A stretch of DNA of 58,440 bases from Bacteroidota bacterium (GCA_030698405.1 JAUYMU010000019.1:1-58440); one strand, 5' to 3'; shown: positions 7,330 through 18,055, counted from the first letter of the stretch. Notes: a model not told the origin generated them from the letters alone. Numbers and translations: made by a program.

Positions 7330-7947
7330 TTGGACAATTCCCAGCACATCGAATTACTCTGTAAAAAGATAAGTCAGAATTCTGATCAGCAGGCATTCAA
7401 GGAATTGTACCTTGCATATTTCGACCGGCTTTACAAATTTGCCTTTTCGATCCTTCATTCGGCTGAATTTGCAGAAGAAGCTGTAAACGATGTTTTTCTG
7501 AATATCTGGCAAAAACGATCGACTCTGAAAAACATTGCAAGTTTGTCCAGTTACCTTTTCATTTCAACAAAAAACACTTCCTTTAATTATCTCAGCAAAT
7601 TCAGGAAAGAACGAAATACTTCGCTTGACGATGTTTTGGTGAGGTTTGAGGCTGATGAATTAACGCCCGAAACTGCTTTTTTTACTGCCGAAATTCGTAG
7701 TGAAATTGAACAGGCCATCAATCAGCTTCCGCCAAAAACAAAGCTTGTTTTCCAGATGGCCAAAGTGGAAGGGATGAAATACAAGGAAATTGCCGATATT
7801 TTGAGTATTTCTGTCAACACCATCGACAACCACATTGCAACTGCGGTAAAAAAATTGAGTTTTATTTTAAAAAACCTCTCGGAAGAGGATAAAAATCTTA
7901 TTCTTTTTCAGTTGTTTACAAAAGTCACAAATAATAATTTAAAATAA
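7330..7947 (+). CDS. ECF RNA polymerase sigma factor (Bacteroidota RpoE-type)
   Basis: 205 residues. Region 2 spans about 22-90 (FKELYLAYFDRLYKFAFSIL, AEEAVNDVFLNIWQKR). Region 4 spans about 130-185 (INQLPPKTKLVFQMAKVEGM, YKEIADILSISVNTIDNHI). The start shown is TTG, since no ATG occurs in frame near the conserved N-terminus. It is followed by a FecR-type anti-sigma, a SusC with a signalling domain, and a SusD. In such cassettes the loaded SusC signals through the anti-sigma to free this sigma factor, which then transcribes the susCD pair. Confidence 0.9.
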   Translation: MDNSQHIELLCKKISQNSDQQAFKELYLAYFDRLYKFAFSILHSAEFAEEAVNDVFLNIWQKRSTLKNIASLSSYLFISTKNTSFNYLSKFRKERNTSLDDVLVRFEADELTPETAFFTAEIRSEIEQAINQLPPKTKLVFQMAKVEGMKYKEIADILSISVNTIDNHIATAVKKLSFILKNLSEEDKNLILFQLFTKVTNNNLK

Positions 7948-8010
7948 TTGGCCTGTCAACTGGTAGATTTTTCGGAAACACAGGTCTTTAACAATGAATT
8001 TCAGAATACA

Positions 8011-9021
8011 ATGGAAACTATTTGGAGCATATTAGGAAGAAAACTGGAGGGTGAAGTTTCCATTGAAGAGGAAATGGCACTGAATGAATGGCTGAATACA
8101 TCGACCACAAACAAGCAAGTATATTTTCAATTAAAAGAACTCTGGGACCACAAGCAAGATCAAACAAACAATGCGCAAGCAATTGCGGCGTACGACAAGT
8201 TGATTAACCGAATTAAGTTCGCGGAAGTAACACAAACACAATCCAGGGTTCGACAAATTTCCTTCCGTGTTAATCAATTTGTAAGGTATGCCGCAATTGT
8301 CTTTTTTATCCTTTCGTTTGGCTATCTGGCCTCTTATTACATCTCGAACGAAAGTACTTCTGACGAATTCTGCACCATTTCAGTACCTAAAGGAAATAAA
8401 TCGGAAGTTGTATTGCCAGATGGAAGCCGCATTTGGCTGAACAACAGAAGCAAATTGGTTTATCCAAAAAAGTTTAATCGTAAGTTTCGCTCAGTAGAAT
8501 TGACAGGCGAGGCATATTTTGAAATTAAACCAAATGCAAAAGTGCCATTCGTTGTCCAGACTTCTGATGTCAGCATCAAGGTTTTGGGAACAAAATTTAA
8601 TGTAAGCGCTTACCCCAACGATAAATTTATTGAAACCACGCTTATCTCCGGAAAAGTTACTGTCAGGTCAAACGAAAATCCTGAAATTGAAAATACACTT
8701 GTACCGGGCGAAAGTATGTCTTTTGATAAAGTGAGCAACAGGCTTACAAAAACTCAGGTCGATACAAAATTCTACACCTATTGGATGAAAGGCGAATTCG
8801 TTTTCAAAGACGAGAAATTTGAGACACTTGCCAAAAGGATTGAACGCATTTACAATGTTGAAATAACATTTCAGGATCAATCGCTTAAAGAAAAAACCTA
8901 CACCGGCGATTTTAAGGTTGACGATAATATTTACACCATTCTCGAAGTCATCACACGATCTACTAATGAGCCAATTGAATACATCACCGACCGGAATAAA
9001 ATCATCATCAGGAAAAAATAG
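8011..9021 (+). CDS. FecR family anti-sigma factor
   Basis: 336 residues from the ATG at 8011. An upstream in-frame TTG would add 21 residues unlike the family. A cytoplasmic sigma-binding region (1-80) is followed by one transmembrane helix (about 92-110), a FecR domain (about 122-220, with LPDGSRIWLNNRSKLVYP and GEAYFEI), and a DUF4974 domain at the C-terminus (about 265-334, FKDEKFETLAKRIERIY). The DUF4974 part is the periplasmic face that meets the SusC signalling domain. It sits between the sigma and the susC genes. Confidence 0.92.
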   Translation: METIWSILGRKLEGEVSIEEEMALNEWLNTSTTNKQVYFQLKELWDHKQDQTNNAQAIAAYDKLINRIKFAEVTQTQSRVRQISFRVNQFVRYAAIVFFILSFGYLASYYISNESTSDEFCTISVPKGNKSEVVLPDGSRIWLNNRSKLVYPKKFNRKFRSVELTGEAYFEIKPNAKVPFVVQTSDVSIKVLGTKFNVSAYPNDKFIETTLISGKVTVRSNENPEIENTLVPGESMSFDKVSNRLTKTQVDTKFYTYWMKGEFVFKDEKFETLAKRIERIYNVEITFQDQSLKEKTYTGDFKVDDNIYTILEVITRSTNEPIEYITDRNKIIIRKK

Positions 9022-9085
9022 CGGAATTAGTAAAAAAAAGTAGATATTTACGGGAGTATTTTTCGGGTGGAAACTTCCTGTGTTT

Positions 9086-12000
9086 ATGAGAGTAAAACTT
9101 CTGTTATCTATTTTTCTGATTTTTTTCTCTGTGAAAATATTTTCGCAGGATAAAACCATATCACTAAATTTCAGGGATACACCCATTGAGAGAATCATTG
9201 CTGAAATTGAAAGGCAAAGCGGTTTTCGCTTCTTTTACGAACAATCCAGCATCAATCTAACACCAAAAACTTCTATTCAGGTGAAGAATGCTTCCATCCA
9301 CGAAGTGCTCGACCAATTGTTTTCCAATTCATCGTATTCCTACCAAATGATTGACAGGCACATCATTTTGTCGCAGGATAAGGTAATTTTTCCTGAAATT
9401 TTACAAAACAAATTGTCGCGCACTGTGAAAGGTTTTGTGACCATCAGTGAAAATGAAAATATTCCGGGAGTTACCGTAATCATAAAAAATACTTACACCG
9501 GAACAATTACTGATAGAAAAGGATATTACCAGATTGAACTTCCAATGAATGCCGACACTTTGGTGTTTTCATTTGTCGGCATGAAAACAAAGGAGGTAGT
9601 TGTTGGGCAAAAAGCGCAGGTAAATGTAAATCTTACTCCTGAAATTTTGAATGTTGATGAGGTGGTCGTCATTGGTTATGGCGATCAGCGAAAATCGGAC
9701 CTGACCGGAGCAATTACTTCAATTGAGGTTGACGGGGTTCGCAGGATGTCGGTTTCGGGCATCGATCAGGCTTTACAGGGAAAAGCTGCCGGTGTGCTGA
9801 TAACTTCCACATCGGGATCACCGGGTGGGGGTACTTCTATCCGGATTCGTGGAATTGGCACGGTAAACAACAATAATCCGCTGTTTGTGGTCGATGGAAT
9901 CCCTACGGATGACATCCGCTTTTTGAATGTAGGAGATATCGACAATATTGAAATCCTGAAAGATGCCTCAGCAACTGCTATTTATGGCAATCGTGGTGCA
10001 AATGGTGTAATCCTGATCAGTACAAAAAAAGGAAAACCCGGAAGCCCTGTAATCACTGCCGATTCGTATTTCGGCATAAACGATGTCTGGAAAAATCCTG
10101 AAATGGGCGACAGTAAACAGTTTGCAAGCATCCACAATCTGGCTGTAGCAAACGGGAACAACATTGAGGGCAACAATGCATATAAATACATTGAAGATTT
10201 TAAAGATCCCAACTCATTTACAGGCGGCACCAACTGGTGGAATCTCATTACCCGCAAGGCGCTTGTACAGAACCACCATTTTTCCATTTCCGGCGGATCT
10301 GAAGTAAACCGTTATTTAATGAGCATTTCTGCACTAAATCAGGATGGGACTATCAAAGGATCTGAATTTGACCGGATTACATTCAGGGTAAACAACGAAT
10401 ATCAGCTTTCCTCAAAAGTAAAAATTGCTTTTAACACAAACATTAGTCAGGCACGAAGGCTCACCATCCAGGAAGACGATCTCGACGGTGGAATAGTTTT
10501 TACCTCCATTGTTCTCGATCCGGTTACCTCTGGCGGCGAAAGGCCGTTGAATGATCCGATACGCGTTAAATATGGCGAATTCTCCAGATGGTACGAATCA
10601 ATTTACAGCAACAAATACAATCCGGTAGCGCAGATCGGACGTTCGCTGAACAAATGGACACAGCTTCGCTTCTTCGGAAATATTTCATTTCAGTACGAAT
10701 TATCCAAAAACCTTTCGTACCGTTCTACCTACGGAATAGACAGTCGTCGTAATGATTTCGATAATTTTCTCCCAACATACTGGATGGACTCTGATTCGAA
10801 AAACGACATTAATCAGGTAGTAAAAGAATCAGGCAAAAATTTCGACTGGGTGTTCGAAAATATGCTCACTTACAAGCGCACATTCAATAACAACCACGAC
10901 TTTACAGCCTTGCTTGGGATGACTGCCGAGGCTGGCAACTTCGATATTATTCAGGCTTCGAAACGGAATGTTCCCGGAAACGATGACTATCTCAGGTATC
11001 TGAGCGCTGCTACTACCGATCCGAATGTTCAGGGCGACATATCCGATTATGCACTGATTTCGTATTTGGGGCGTATCAATTATTCCTTCCGGTCTAAATA
11101 TCTGTTCACCGCTTCAGCCAGAGCCGATGGCTCTTCGAAATTTACGGGTGGTGAAAAATGGGGATATTTTCCTTCTCTGTCAGTTGGCTGGAGAATTTCT
11201 ACGGAAAAATTTTTTACTGAAAGTTCCATGTCGCGAAATGTGGATGATCTGAAAATACGCCTGGGCTGGGGACAGGTCGGGAACCAGAATATTACTGACA
11301 ATGCATTCAGGACTTTGATTGCCGGAGGAAATTCCAGAAGGTATTTGTTTGGCCATTCAATCGTTCAGGGATATGCCCCCATCAATATCGGCAATCCGGG
11401 TTTAACATGGGAAACCACCGAATCGACCAATCTTGGTTTCGATTTTACTTTTTATAAGAACAAACTCTCCGGAAGTATTGACTTGTACAACAAAAAAACG
11501 AAGAACATGCTTTTGCGGCTACCAGTTCCTTTATCAACCGGATTGCCCGGTTCGCCCTGGACAAATGCCGGGGATGTTATCAATAAAGGATTTGAGCTAA
11601 ATGCTACCTATCGCAATAAATGGGAGGATCTGAATTACAGCGTGAATATGAATGTTTCAACTTACCACAACAGAATTGTATCGCTGGGCGGTGGTGAACC
11701 AATTATGGGTGGCGAACAGCGGCTTGGTTATACTACCAAAACAATGGTTGGGCATCCTATTGGCGAATTCTTCGGTTACATTGTTGAAGGTGTTTTTCAG
11801 AACCAACACGAAATTAACGAGGCCAATAAACTTTCTTCGGAAGGAGAATACTATCAGGATATATTAACCAGACCGGGCGATTTCAAATTTAAAGATTTGA
11901 ACGGCGATGGCAAAGTGACTGGTGAAGACCGCGGTTTTATCGGTTCGCCACATCCTGATTTTACTTATGGCTTAACCTTTACTGCCGAATATCACCAGTT

Positions 12001-12457
12001 CGATATCAGCATATTTCTTCAGGGAGTTCAGGGCAATGATATTTTCAATGTTTTTAAATACTATACCCATCAGAATACGGGGTATTTTAATTCCCCGGCC
12101 AACATGTTGCAGGAAGCCTGGCATGGCGAAGGAACCTCCAATTCACAGTTTATGGTTTCAGCGAGTACTGCCAATAATAACCTTCGGGCATCGTCGTGGT
12201 ACATCGAAGATGGATCATTTCTCAGGGTTAAAAATCTTCAGATCGGATACAATCTTGGAAAGGGGATCTGCCGTAAACTATCTATTTCTTCTTGTCGTAT
12301 TTATGTTGGGGCTCAAAACCTATACACATTTACGCGATACAGTGGGCTTGATCCTGAACTGGCTGATTTGAGCGGTAGCCCGCTGAATTCAGGAATCGAC
12401 TTTGCCAAATATCCGCAAGCCAGAACAATTTTGACCGGCTTAAGTGTAAAGTTTTAA
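9086..12457 (+). CDS. SusC/RagA TonB-linked outer membrane protein with N-terminal STN signalling domain
   Basis: 1123 residues from the ATG at 9086, preferred over a GTG two codons upstream. In order: signal peptide ending near IFSQ, STN domain (about 25-95), carboxypeptidase-regulatory-like beta domain (about 110-195), VVVIGYGDQRKSDLTGAI around the TonB-box/plug entry, plug motif DASATAIYGNRGANGVILIS, and a long barrel ending in SVKF. The STN domain is what a SusC needs to signal to a FecR anti-sigma, and both partners are just upstream. It imports glycan or other oligomers with the SusD encoded 11 bp downstream. Confidence 0.95.
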   Translation: MRVKLLLSIFLIFFSVKIFSQDKTISLNFRDTPIERIIAEIERQSGFRFFYEQSSINLTPKTSIQVKNASIHEVLDQLFSNSSYSYQMIDRHIILSQDKVIFPEILQNKLSRTVKGFVTISENENIPGVTVIIKNTYTGTITDRKGYYQIELPMNADTLVFSFVGMKTKEVVVGQKAQVNVNLTPEILNVDEVVVIGYGDQRKSDLTGAITSIEVDGVRRMSVSGIDQALQGKAAGVLITSTSGSPGGGTSIRIRGIGTVNNNNPLFVVDGIPTDDIRFLNVGDIDNIEILKDASATAIYGNRGANGVILISTKKGKPGSPVITADSYFGINDVWKNPEMGDSKQFASIHNLAVANGNNIEGNNAYKYIEDFKDPNSFTGGTNWWNLITRKALVQNHHFSISGGSEVNRYLMSISALNQDGTIKGSEFDRITFRVNNEYQLSSKVKIAFNTNISQARRLTIQEDDLDGGIVFTSIVLDPVTSGGERPLNDPIRVKYGEFSRWYESIYSNKYNPVAQIGRSLNKWTQLRFFGNISFQYELSKNLSYRSTYGIDSRRNDFDNFLPTYWMDSDSKNDINQVVKESGKNFDWVFENMLTYKRTFNNNHDFTALLGMTAEAGNFDIIQASKRNVPGNDDYLRYLSAATTDPNVQGDISDYALISYLGRINYSFRSKYLFTASARADGSSKFTGGEKWGYFPSLSVGWRISTEKFFTESSMSRNVDDLKIRLGWGQVGNQNITDNAFRTLIAGGNSRRYLFGHSIVQGYAPINIGNPGLTWETTESTNLGFDFTFYKNKLSGSIDLYNKKTKNMLLRLPVPLSTGLPGSPWTNAGDVINKGFELNATYRNKWEDLNYSVNMNVSTYHNRIVSLGGGEPIMGGEQRLGYTTKTMVGHPIGEFFGYIVEGVFQNQHEINEANKLSSEGEYYQDILTRPGDFKFKDLNGDGKVTGEDRGFIGSPHPDFTYGLTFTAEYHQFDISIFLQGVQGNDIFNVFKYYTHQNTGYFNSPANMLQEAWHGEGTSNSQFMVSASTANNNLRASSWYIEDGSFLRVKNLQIGYNLGKGICRKLSISSCRIYVGAQNLYTFTRYSGLDPELADLSGSPLNSGIDFAKYPQARTILTGLSVKF

Positions 12458-12468
12458 AACCAAACCAA

Positions 12469-14076
12469 ATGATGGACAGACGAATATATATAATTCTATT
12501 GCTTTTCCTGATTTCGGGCTGCGATCCGGCTTTCATTGACAAGCCTCAACTTGCAAGGCAAACGTCAGAGAATTTCTATAAAACCGATGCTGATGCCATT
12601 AAAGCAGTTACTGCTGTTTATAATTATTTCCAGACTTACGACTTCGAAGTCAGTAAATTCGAGTTTGGCGACATTGCTTCTGATGATGCTGAAAAAGGAG
12701 GCGAATCAGACAATGACCGGCCATTTGTGAAAGACCTGGAGTATTTCCGTAGCCGTTCTGATAATTTATCGTGCCGGGCGATGTGGAGTATTTGTTTTAC
12801 AGCCATTTACCATGTTAACAATACCGAAACGCAAATAGCCAAAATAAATATGGATCAGCAGTTAAAAAACCGACTGGTTGGCGAAGTTCGGTTTATAAGA
12901 GCCCATTTTTATTTTTACCTGATCAATATTTTCGGTGAAGTACCATTGGTTACAAAAACTCTTTCGTCTGACGAATACCATTTGCCAAAAGCAACTAAAA
13001 CAGCCATCTGGAAACAGATTGAAGAGGATTTGACTTTTGCGAAACAGCATCTCCCCTTAAAATCAGGATACGCAAAAGCCGATCTGGGACGAATTACAAA
13101 AGGAACTGCACAAACGTTTCTGGCAAATGCCTACCTTTTTCAGAAGAAATGGGCACTTGCCCAAAAGGAAGCCAATGAGGTAATTCTTTCCGGAGAATAC
13201 GATCTTGAACCTGAATTTCAGAATTTGTTTCAGATGCAAAAGTCTGATTTTAGCATGGAATCTGTTTTCGAAGTTCCGCATATTTCGACCAATACCGGCT
13301 GGGGCGACGAGAACGAGGGAACTGTGATACCGGTTTTTTGTCGCAGTCGTAACGCCGGAGGTTGGGGTTTTAATTGCCCGACTCTTGATTTGCTGAATGA
13401 ATTCGAACCGGGCGATCCGAGATTGGTGCATACCATGCTGTTCGATGGTGATAATTTTGAAGGCGAAATACAATTCAATCAGTACAGTCCTTCACACCTG
13501 CATTCCAGAAAAGTATTTTTAACCCCATCGGAAAGGGTCGGTTTTGAGTCTTCTGATGCACCGGTTAACCAAAAAGTTATCCGCTATGCCGAAGTACTTT
13601 TAATTCATGCTGAAGCGGCCTGCGAAAATGGTGATTTTGAGGAAGCACGTTTGTCACTCAATAAGGTTCGCCGCAGGGCACGGCTGAGTAGCGCCATTGA
13701 TGAAAAAATAAACTTCAAGAATGTCAATAAATATCAGGTCACAAAAGGACAATACGTTCAATACGATTTCGTAAAATACGATTATTGGGAGGCTAGCAGC
13801 AACCTTGGCAATCTTTTGCCCGATGTAACCACCAACGATCAGCAAATACTTCGGAATGCAATCAGGCACGAACGGCGTGTTGAACTGGCAATGGAAAATA
13901 AACGGTTTTACGATATTATCCGTTGGGGCGAACCTGAGACTCATTTTCACCGTTTTGCCGCCAAATGGAAAACCGGTAAAGGCGCACAATTCAGAAAAAA
14001 CATCAACGAAGTTTTCCCGATTCCGCAGGATGAACTGGATTTGAACCCACGGATGACGCAGAATCCGGGGTATTGA
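12469..14076 (+). CDS. SusD/RagB family surface lipoprotein
   Basis: 535 residues. The signal peptide ends at the lipobox ISGC (Cys18). The N-terminal region has the SusD-like helices (AVYNYFQTYDFE..., VRFIRAHFYFYLINIFGEVPL). The RagB C-terminal signature VIRYAEVLLIHAEAACENGD precedes NAIRHERRVELAMENKRFYDIIRWG. It is the glycan-binding lid on the SusC barrel and translationally follows it. The stop lies 5 bp from the convergent Omp85-like gene. No glycosidase is attached to this operon. Confidence 0.94.
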   Translation: MMDRRIYIILLLFLISGCDPAFIDKPQLARQTSENFYKTDADAIKAVTAVYNYFQTYDFEVSKFEFGDIASDDAEKGGESDNDRPFVKDLEYFRSRSDNLSCRAMWSICFTAIYHVNNTETQIAKINMDQQLKNRLVGEVRFIRAHFYFYLINIFGEVPLVTKTLSSDEYHLPKATKTAIWKQIEEDLTFAKQHLPLKSGYAKADLGRITKGTAQTFLANAYLFQKKWALAQKEANEVILSGEYDLEPEFQNLFQMQKSDFSMESVFEVPHISTNTGWGDENEGTVIPVFCRSRNAGGWGFNCPTLDLLNEFEPGDPRLVHTMLFDGDNFEGEIQFNQYSPSHLHSRKVFLTPSERVGFESSDAPVNQKVIRYAEVLLIHAEAACENGDFEEARLSLNKVRRRARLSSAIDEKINFKNVNKYQVTKGQYVQYDFVKYDYWEASSNLGNLLPDVTTNDQQILRNAIRHERRVELAMENKRFYDIIRWGEPETHFHRFAAKWKTGKGAQFRKNINEVFPIPQDELDLNPRMTQNPGY

Positions 14077-14081
14077 TCTGA

Positions 14082-15413
14082 CTAAAACAGGTAATTCAAG
14101 CCCATGTAAAATCCTGATTTTCCGTCTTGTTTGTCGGCTGCCATGCCGTAATCCATCGCGATCACAAAGTTCTCGTTCATGGCAACAATCAGCCCGCCTC
14201 CATATGAATAATGCATTTTTTCGGCATCCCGTTTTAGATAATCATCAGGCAATCCGAAAGTTGGATTTGGCTTAACAGCAATCTTTTTTGTAACCCGACC
14301 AAAGTCTGTAAATCCATTCAGGCCAATGTAAAAGTTATTTTTGATGAAATTGAATCGTACAACCTTCCAGCGTGCTTCCACATTTCCGTAGAAAATGCCA
14401 TCACCAATAACGCGGTTTCGAAGAATACCACGAATTGTGGAGGCTCCGCCAAGTCCTTCAGAAGTAGCGCCAGTCAGTTGGGAAGTTATTACCTGTGATT
14501 GATAATAAAATGGAACCGTTCCACCAAGTGTAGTTTGGTAGGCCAAACGGTAAACCAGCGATAAGTTATCGGGAACAATGGTGAAATATTGCCGATGTGT
14601 CAGGCTTAACTTGGAAAACGAACTTTCAGCTCCTAAAATCTTTGGTGATGCTTCAATAACTGCTTCAGTCCAGACACCTTTCATCGGGTTTGGCTGATTG
14701 TCGCGTGTGTCAAAAACAATTCCGCCCTTAAAAGTAGGAACGAAGCCACCATCCACCTCATCTCCTGAAATAATTCCCCAATCCTGGTATTTTTCGAACA
14801 AACCCGGTTGTTCAGCAGTTGTTGGAAGTTTATCTTCATCGTCTTTCCCTTTGTTCAGTTTTTCGATATTGACCGATCCAACCTTGAAATTCTGAAAATT
14901 CCAGCCTGTTATCCAACGAAAATTCTCTCCTGAAAGTTTACCCTGAATATCACCTTTAAAACGGAACAATTTCCGGTCGTATTTGTAAAACATCCTCGAT
15001 TTGTAATCAGCAGAAGTATCATCAGCCCAATCAGCTTTGTAAACGGCATCGTAACCGTTAAACCCATAGAAATCATAAGCCATGTCTGAAAGGTAGCTCA
15101 AATCGAAAGTTGTTTGCAAACCCTTGATAAGTTGGTCGGAATCGTAATAAATACGGTTAATTCCGCTTCCCTTGGTGAACCGCGAAACTTCGAAGTAAAA
15201 TTTATGATTGTATTTCGGATAACGGCTGCCATCTCCATAATTGTAGAGATCTACCAAAGCGCCGTACTGAAATCCCAAATCAGTGTCGAATGTAACAGCA
15301 GGCAAAGCCCCAAAATTCCAGTTTTTCTTGATCAGATCCTCTTTTTTTTCAGTTTGGGAGAATAGTCCCAAAGAAAGGAAAATGCACGTTGCGGAAAGGA
15401 ATAACTTTTTCAT
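14082..15413 (-). CDS. Omp85/BamA-type surface-antigen outer membrane barrel
   Basis: 443 residues with a signal peptide (1-19, ending GLFSQ) and no POTRA-like repeats. The chain is made of alternating beta strands and ends in aromatic YLF, typical for outer-membrane insertion. The C-terminal half includes GGASTIRGILRNR, corresponding to the conserved VRGF/Y loop of the Omp85 barrel. POTRA-less family members are common in Bacteroidota, and some are linked to metallophosphoesterases or lipases. No such partner is adjacent. Function is unknown beyond an outer-membrane barrel. It is divergent from the DUF5916 gene (~190 bp) and may share its control region. Confidence 0.8.
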   Translation of the reverse strand: MKKLFLSATCIFLSLGLFSQTEKKEDLIKKNWNFGALPAVTFDTDLGFQYGALVDLYNYGDGSRYPKYNHKFYFEVSRFTKGSGINRIYYDSDQLIKGLQTTFDLSYLSDMAYDFYGFNGYDAVYKADWADDTSADYKSRMFYKYDRKLFRFKGDIQGKLSGENFRWITGWNFQNFKVGSVNIEKLNKGKDDEDKLPTTAEQPGLFEKYQDWGIISGDEVDGGFVPTFKGGIVFDTRDNQPNPMKGVWTEAVIEASPKILGAESSFSKLSLTHRQYFTIVPDNLSLVYRLAYQTTLGGTVPFYYQSQVITSQLTGATSEGLGGASTIRGILRNRVIGDGIFYGNVEARWKVVRFNFIKNNFYIGLNGFTDFGRVTKKIAVKPNPTFGLPDDYLKRDAEKMHYSYGGGLIVAMNENFVIAMDYGMAADKQDGKSGFYMGLNYLF

Positions 15414-15609
15414 ATGTCTATAATTTGTTTTTTAATTGCCATATGGAACTCGCCAATAGTCATTCTCCTGTGTGAGAAATAATTCTCATGGCTCGTTTCA
15501 TAGGTTGAGAGTTTTGTGTAAACGAAGATAATAATAAAACATCAGGTTATGATTGATCCTTTAAATGTCATTATTTTAATTTGTTAACTGATATGATTTG
15601 TTAACAACC

Positions 15610-17841
15610 ATGACTTGTTCGGATAGTTTTATTTATTACTTTCATGCCCGATTAAATGATCTTCTATTACCTTCTAAACCAAATGAATTGAAATATTTCT
15701 GCTCTTCCATAGCAGTTGTCCTGATGCTGATTTCAGGAAATCAACTGATTGCCCAAACTTCAGCCAAGGCTGTCCGGGTCACTACTCCTCCAACTATTGA
15801 CGGGCGTATCAACGAAGCGGTTTGGGAACAAGCCACCCAAATCGACCAGTTTGTTCAGCGCGAACCCAATCCTGGTCAGCCGGTATCCGAACGTACAGTT
15901 GTTTCGGTATGTTACGACGATCATTTCCTGTACTTTGCAGTGAAATGTTACGACGATCCGAAGAGAATTACCGCCAAAGAAATGGCCCGCGACGTGAGCC
16001 TGGGAAACGATGATCGGGTACAGATTATTCTGGATACTTACCTCGACAAACGCAACGGCTACTGGTTTCAAATTGGGCCGCGAGGTTCGATAGGTGATGC
16101 GCTGATCAGCGAAAACGGCGCTTCGATGAACAAGGAATGGGACGCTTTGTGGACCGGAAAATCAAGTATCAACGATGAAGGCTGGGAATCGGAATTGGCC
16201 ATCCCGTTTAAAACCATTGGCTTCGATCCTGACAAAACTGTTTGGGGAATGAAGCTGATTCGCAATATCAAACGCAAACTCGAAGCCTCTTACTGGCCGG
16301 TTGCCAACCTAAATACTCACCGGTTTCAGATTTCCGATTCAGGATTGCTCGAAGGACTGGAAGGAATTACTCAGGGAATCGGGCTCGATATTTCGCCTTA
16401 TGCGATTGGCGGCATAAATACAAAGAAAGGCGAAACGAATAAATACATGGCCGATGCCGGGCTCGATATGTTTTACCAGATTACGCCCAGACTAAAAGCC
16501 TCTCTCTCGATCAATACCGACTTTGCTGAAACAGAAGTTGACGACCGGCAAATCAACCTGACGCGTTTCAATCTGCACTTTCCGGAGAAACGCGACTTCT
16601 TTCTCGACGGATCGAACTATTTTAAATTCGGAATCGAGGGCGACGACAACAATCCTTACCGTAATTCAATTGTGCCGTTTTTCTCCCGGCGGCTGGGGCT
16701 CGATAACGACGGGAACATGCTTCCGGTGCGATATGCAGCCAAAATAACCGGCTCGCAGAATAACTGGAACATCGGGATGATGCACATCAGCGACGAACGC
16801 GATTACGGGAACTCGCAACTTTCCGTCGGACGGATCAGCCGAAACATTGGCGCGCAATCGTCGGTCGGGGTGATTGGAACATGGGGAAACGCGCTTTCGA
16901 CCGATGAAAATCTGGTTGGCGGATTCGATTTAAAACTGGCGACCTCCAAATTCCAGAAGAATAAAAACCTGGTATTAACAATGTTTGGAATGATTTCGGA
17001 CACGCCCCTCAAAAACGAAGAGAATAATACTTCCTGGGGAGCCGACATTGCTTTTCCGAACGACTTTTTAAACTTCGGATTGGGTCACTACGAAGTGGGC
17101 GAAAACTTTGTGGCGGGCATTGGTTTTGTTCCGCGAACCAATATAAAAGCCACTTACGGAAATTTTTCACTCGGTCCGCGACCTGATAAATGGGGAATAC
17201 TTCAGGTAAAAACCGGCGCAGGATTTAATTACCTGACCAATTTTAGCAATGTGATGGTTACCCGCGTGCTGAATATTCAGCCTTTGGGAATCCGGTTTAA
17301 ATCGGGCGAGGAATTTTCCTATTCGGTAAACCAGCAATATGAGTTTCTGACCAAAGATTTTAATATTTACCCCGGATTTGTTATCCCGATGAATGCCTAC
17401 ACTTTTTGGTATCAAAACATTCAGTTAATTTCTGCCGGAAGCCGCAATCTGGCAGGATCGGCAAGTTTCGGATCGGGCGATTTTTACAATGGCAGCAAGC
17501 AGGATATGAAACTGACGGTGAATTACAAAGTAGCTGTTCCGCTGTTCATCGGCGCCAATTATTCGGTCAACCATGTTACTTTGCCTGAGGGTGATTTTAC
17601 CGCTAAAATATATCAGCTCAACGCCAATATTCTGTTTAGCCCGACCGTCACACTTTACAACTATTTTCAGTACGACAACGCCACCGAAAAAATGGGCTGG
17701 CAATCACGTTTTTCATGGATTCTGAAACCCGGAAACGAAGTGATCGTGGCCTGGACTTCAGGATGGACACAACCAGCAGAGCGTTTTGTTATGAACGAAA
17801 GCGCACTTAGACTGAAGCTGAAGTACAACATTAGGTTCTGA
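15610..17841 (+). CDS. DUF5916 outer membrane protein with N-terminal CBM9-like domain
   Basis: About 743 residues. After a signal sequence ending near NQLIAQ, residues resembling a family 9 carbohydrate-binding fold (PPTIDGRINEAVWEQATQID, DDHFLYFAVKCYDDPKRI, DRVQIILDTYLDKRNGYWF) lead into a DUF5916 region (ETEVDDRQINLTRFNLHFPEKRDFFLDGSNYF). The remainder looks like an outer-membrane barrel ending in IRF. The start is uncertain: ATG 15610 leaves about 26 residues before the hydrophobic core, while an in-frame TTG at 15688 would give a normal signal peptide (MKYFCSSIAVVLMLISG). Function of the family is unknown. It stands alone. Confidence 0.85.
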   Translation: MTCSDSFIYYFHARLNDLLLPSKPNELKYFCSSIAVVLMLISGNQLIAQTSAKAVRVTTPPTIDGRINEAVWEQATQIDQFVQREPNPGQPVSERTVVSVCYDDHFLYFAVKCYDDPKRITAKEMARDVSLGNDDRVQIILDTYLDKRNGYWFQIGPRGSIGDALISENGASMNKEWDALWTGKSSINDEGWESELAIPFKTIGFDPDKTVWGMKLIRNIKRKLEASYWPVANLNTHRFQISDSGLLEGLEGITQGIGLDISPYAIGGINTKKGETNKYMADAGLDMFYQITPRLKASLSINTDFAETEVDDRQINLTRFNLHFPEKRDFFLDGSNYFKFGIEGDDNNPYRNSIVPFFSRRLGLDNDGNMLPVRYAAKITGSQNNWNIGMMHISDERDYGNSQLSVGRISRNIGAQSSVGVIGTWGNALSTDENLVGGFDLKLATSKFQKNKNLVLTMFGMISDTPLKNEENNTSWGADIAFPNDFLNFGLGHYEVGENFVAGIGFVPRTNIKATYGNFSLGPRPDKWGILQVKTGAGFNYLTNFSNVMVTRVLNIQPLGIRFKSGEEFSYSVNQQYEFLTKDFNIYPGFVIPMNAYTFWYQNIQLISAGSRNLAGSASFGSGDFYNGSKQDMKLTVNYKVAVPLFIGANYSVNHVTLPEGDFTAKIYQLNANILFSPTVTLYNYFQYDNATEKMGWQSRFSWILKPGNEVIVAWTSGWTQPAERFVMNESALRLKLKYNIRF

Positions 17842-18055
17842 ATTTGAATGTTATCATCATAACTTAAATTAAACAACCACCAAGAAGCTAAATCTTCTCA
17901 TACTGAACACACTTTTTTCGCCATCAGGTTTACTATTGATGCGGCACCAAAAACTGTTCTGAAATGGGAACATCGTTGCTCAAAAACAGGTGATCTAATG
18001 CCTGCACTGATCTGATCGCTCAAGGTTTTTAATAATTAGTCTAATCTAAATAGCG

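Noticed and set aside
14077-14081. Shared terminator between SusD and the Omp85-like gene
   Set aside because: Only 5 bp separate the two stops and no stem is seen there.
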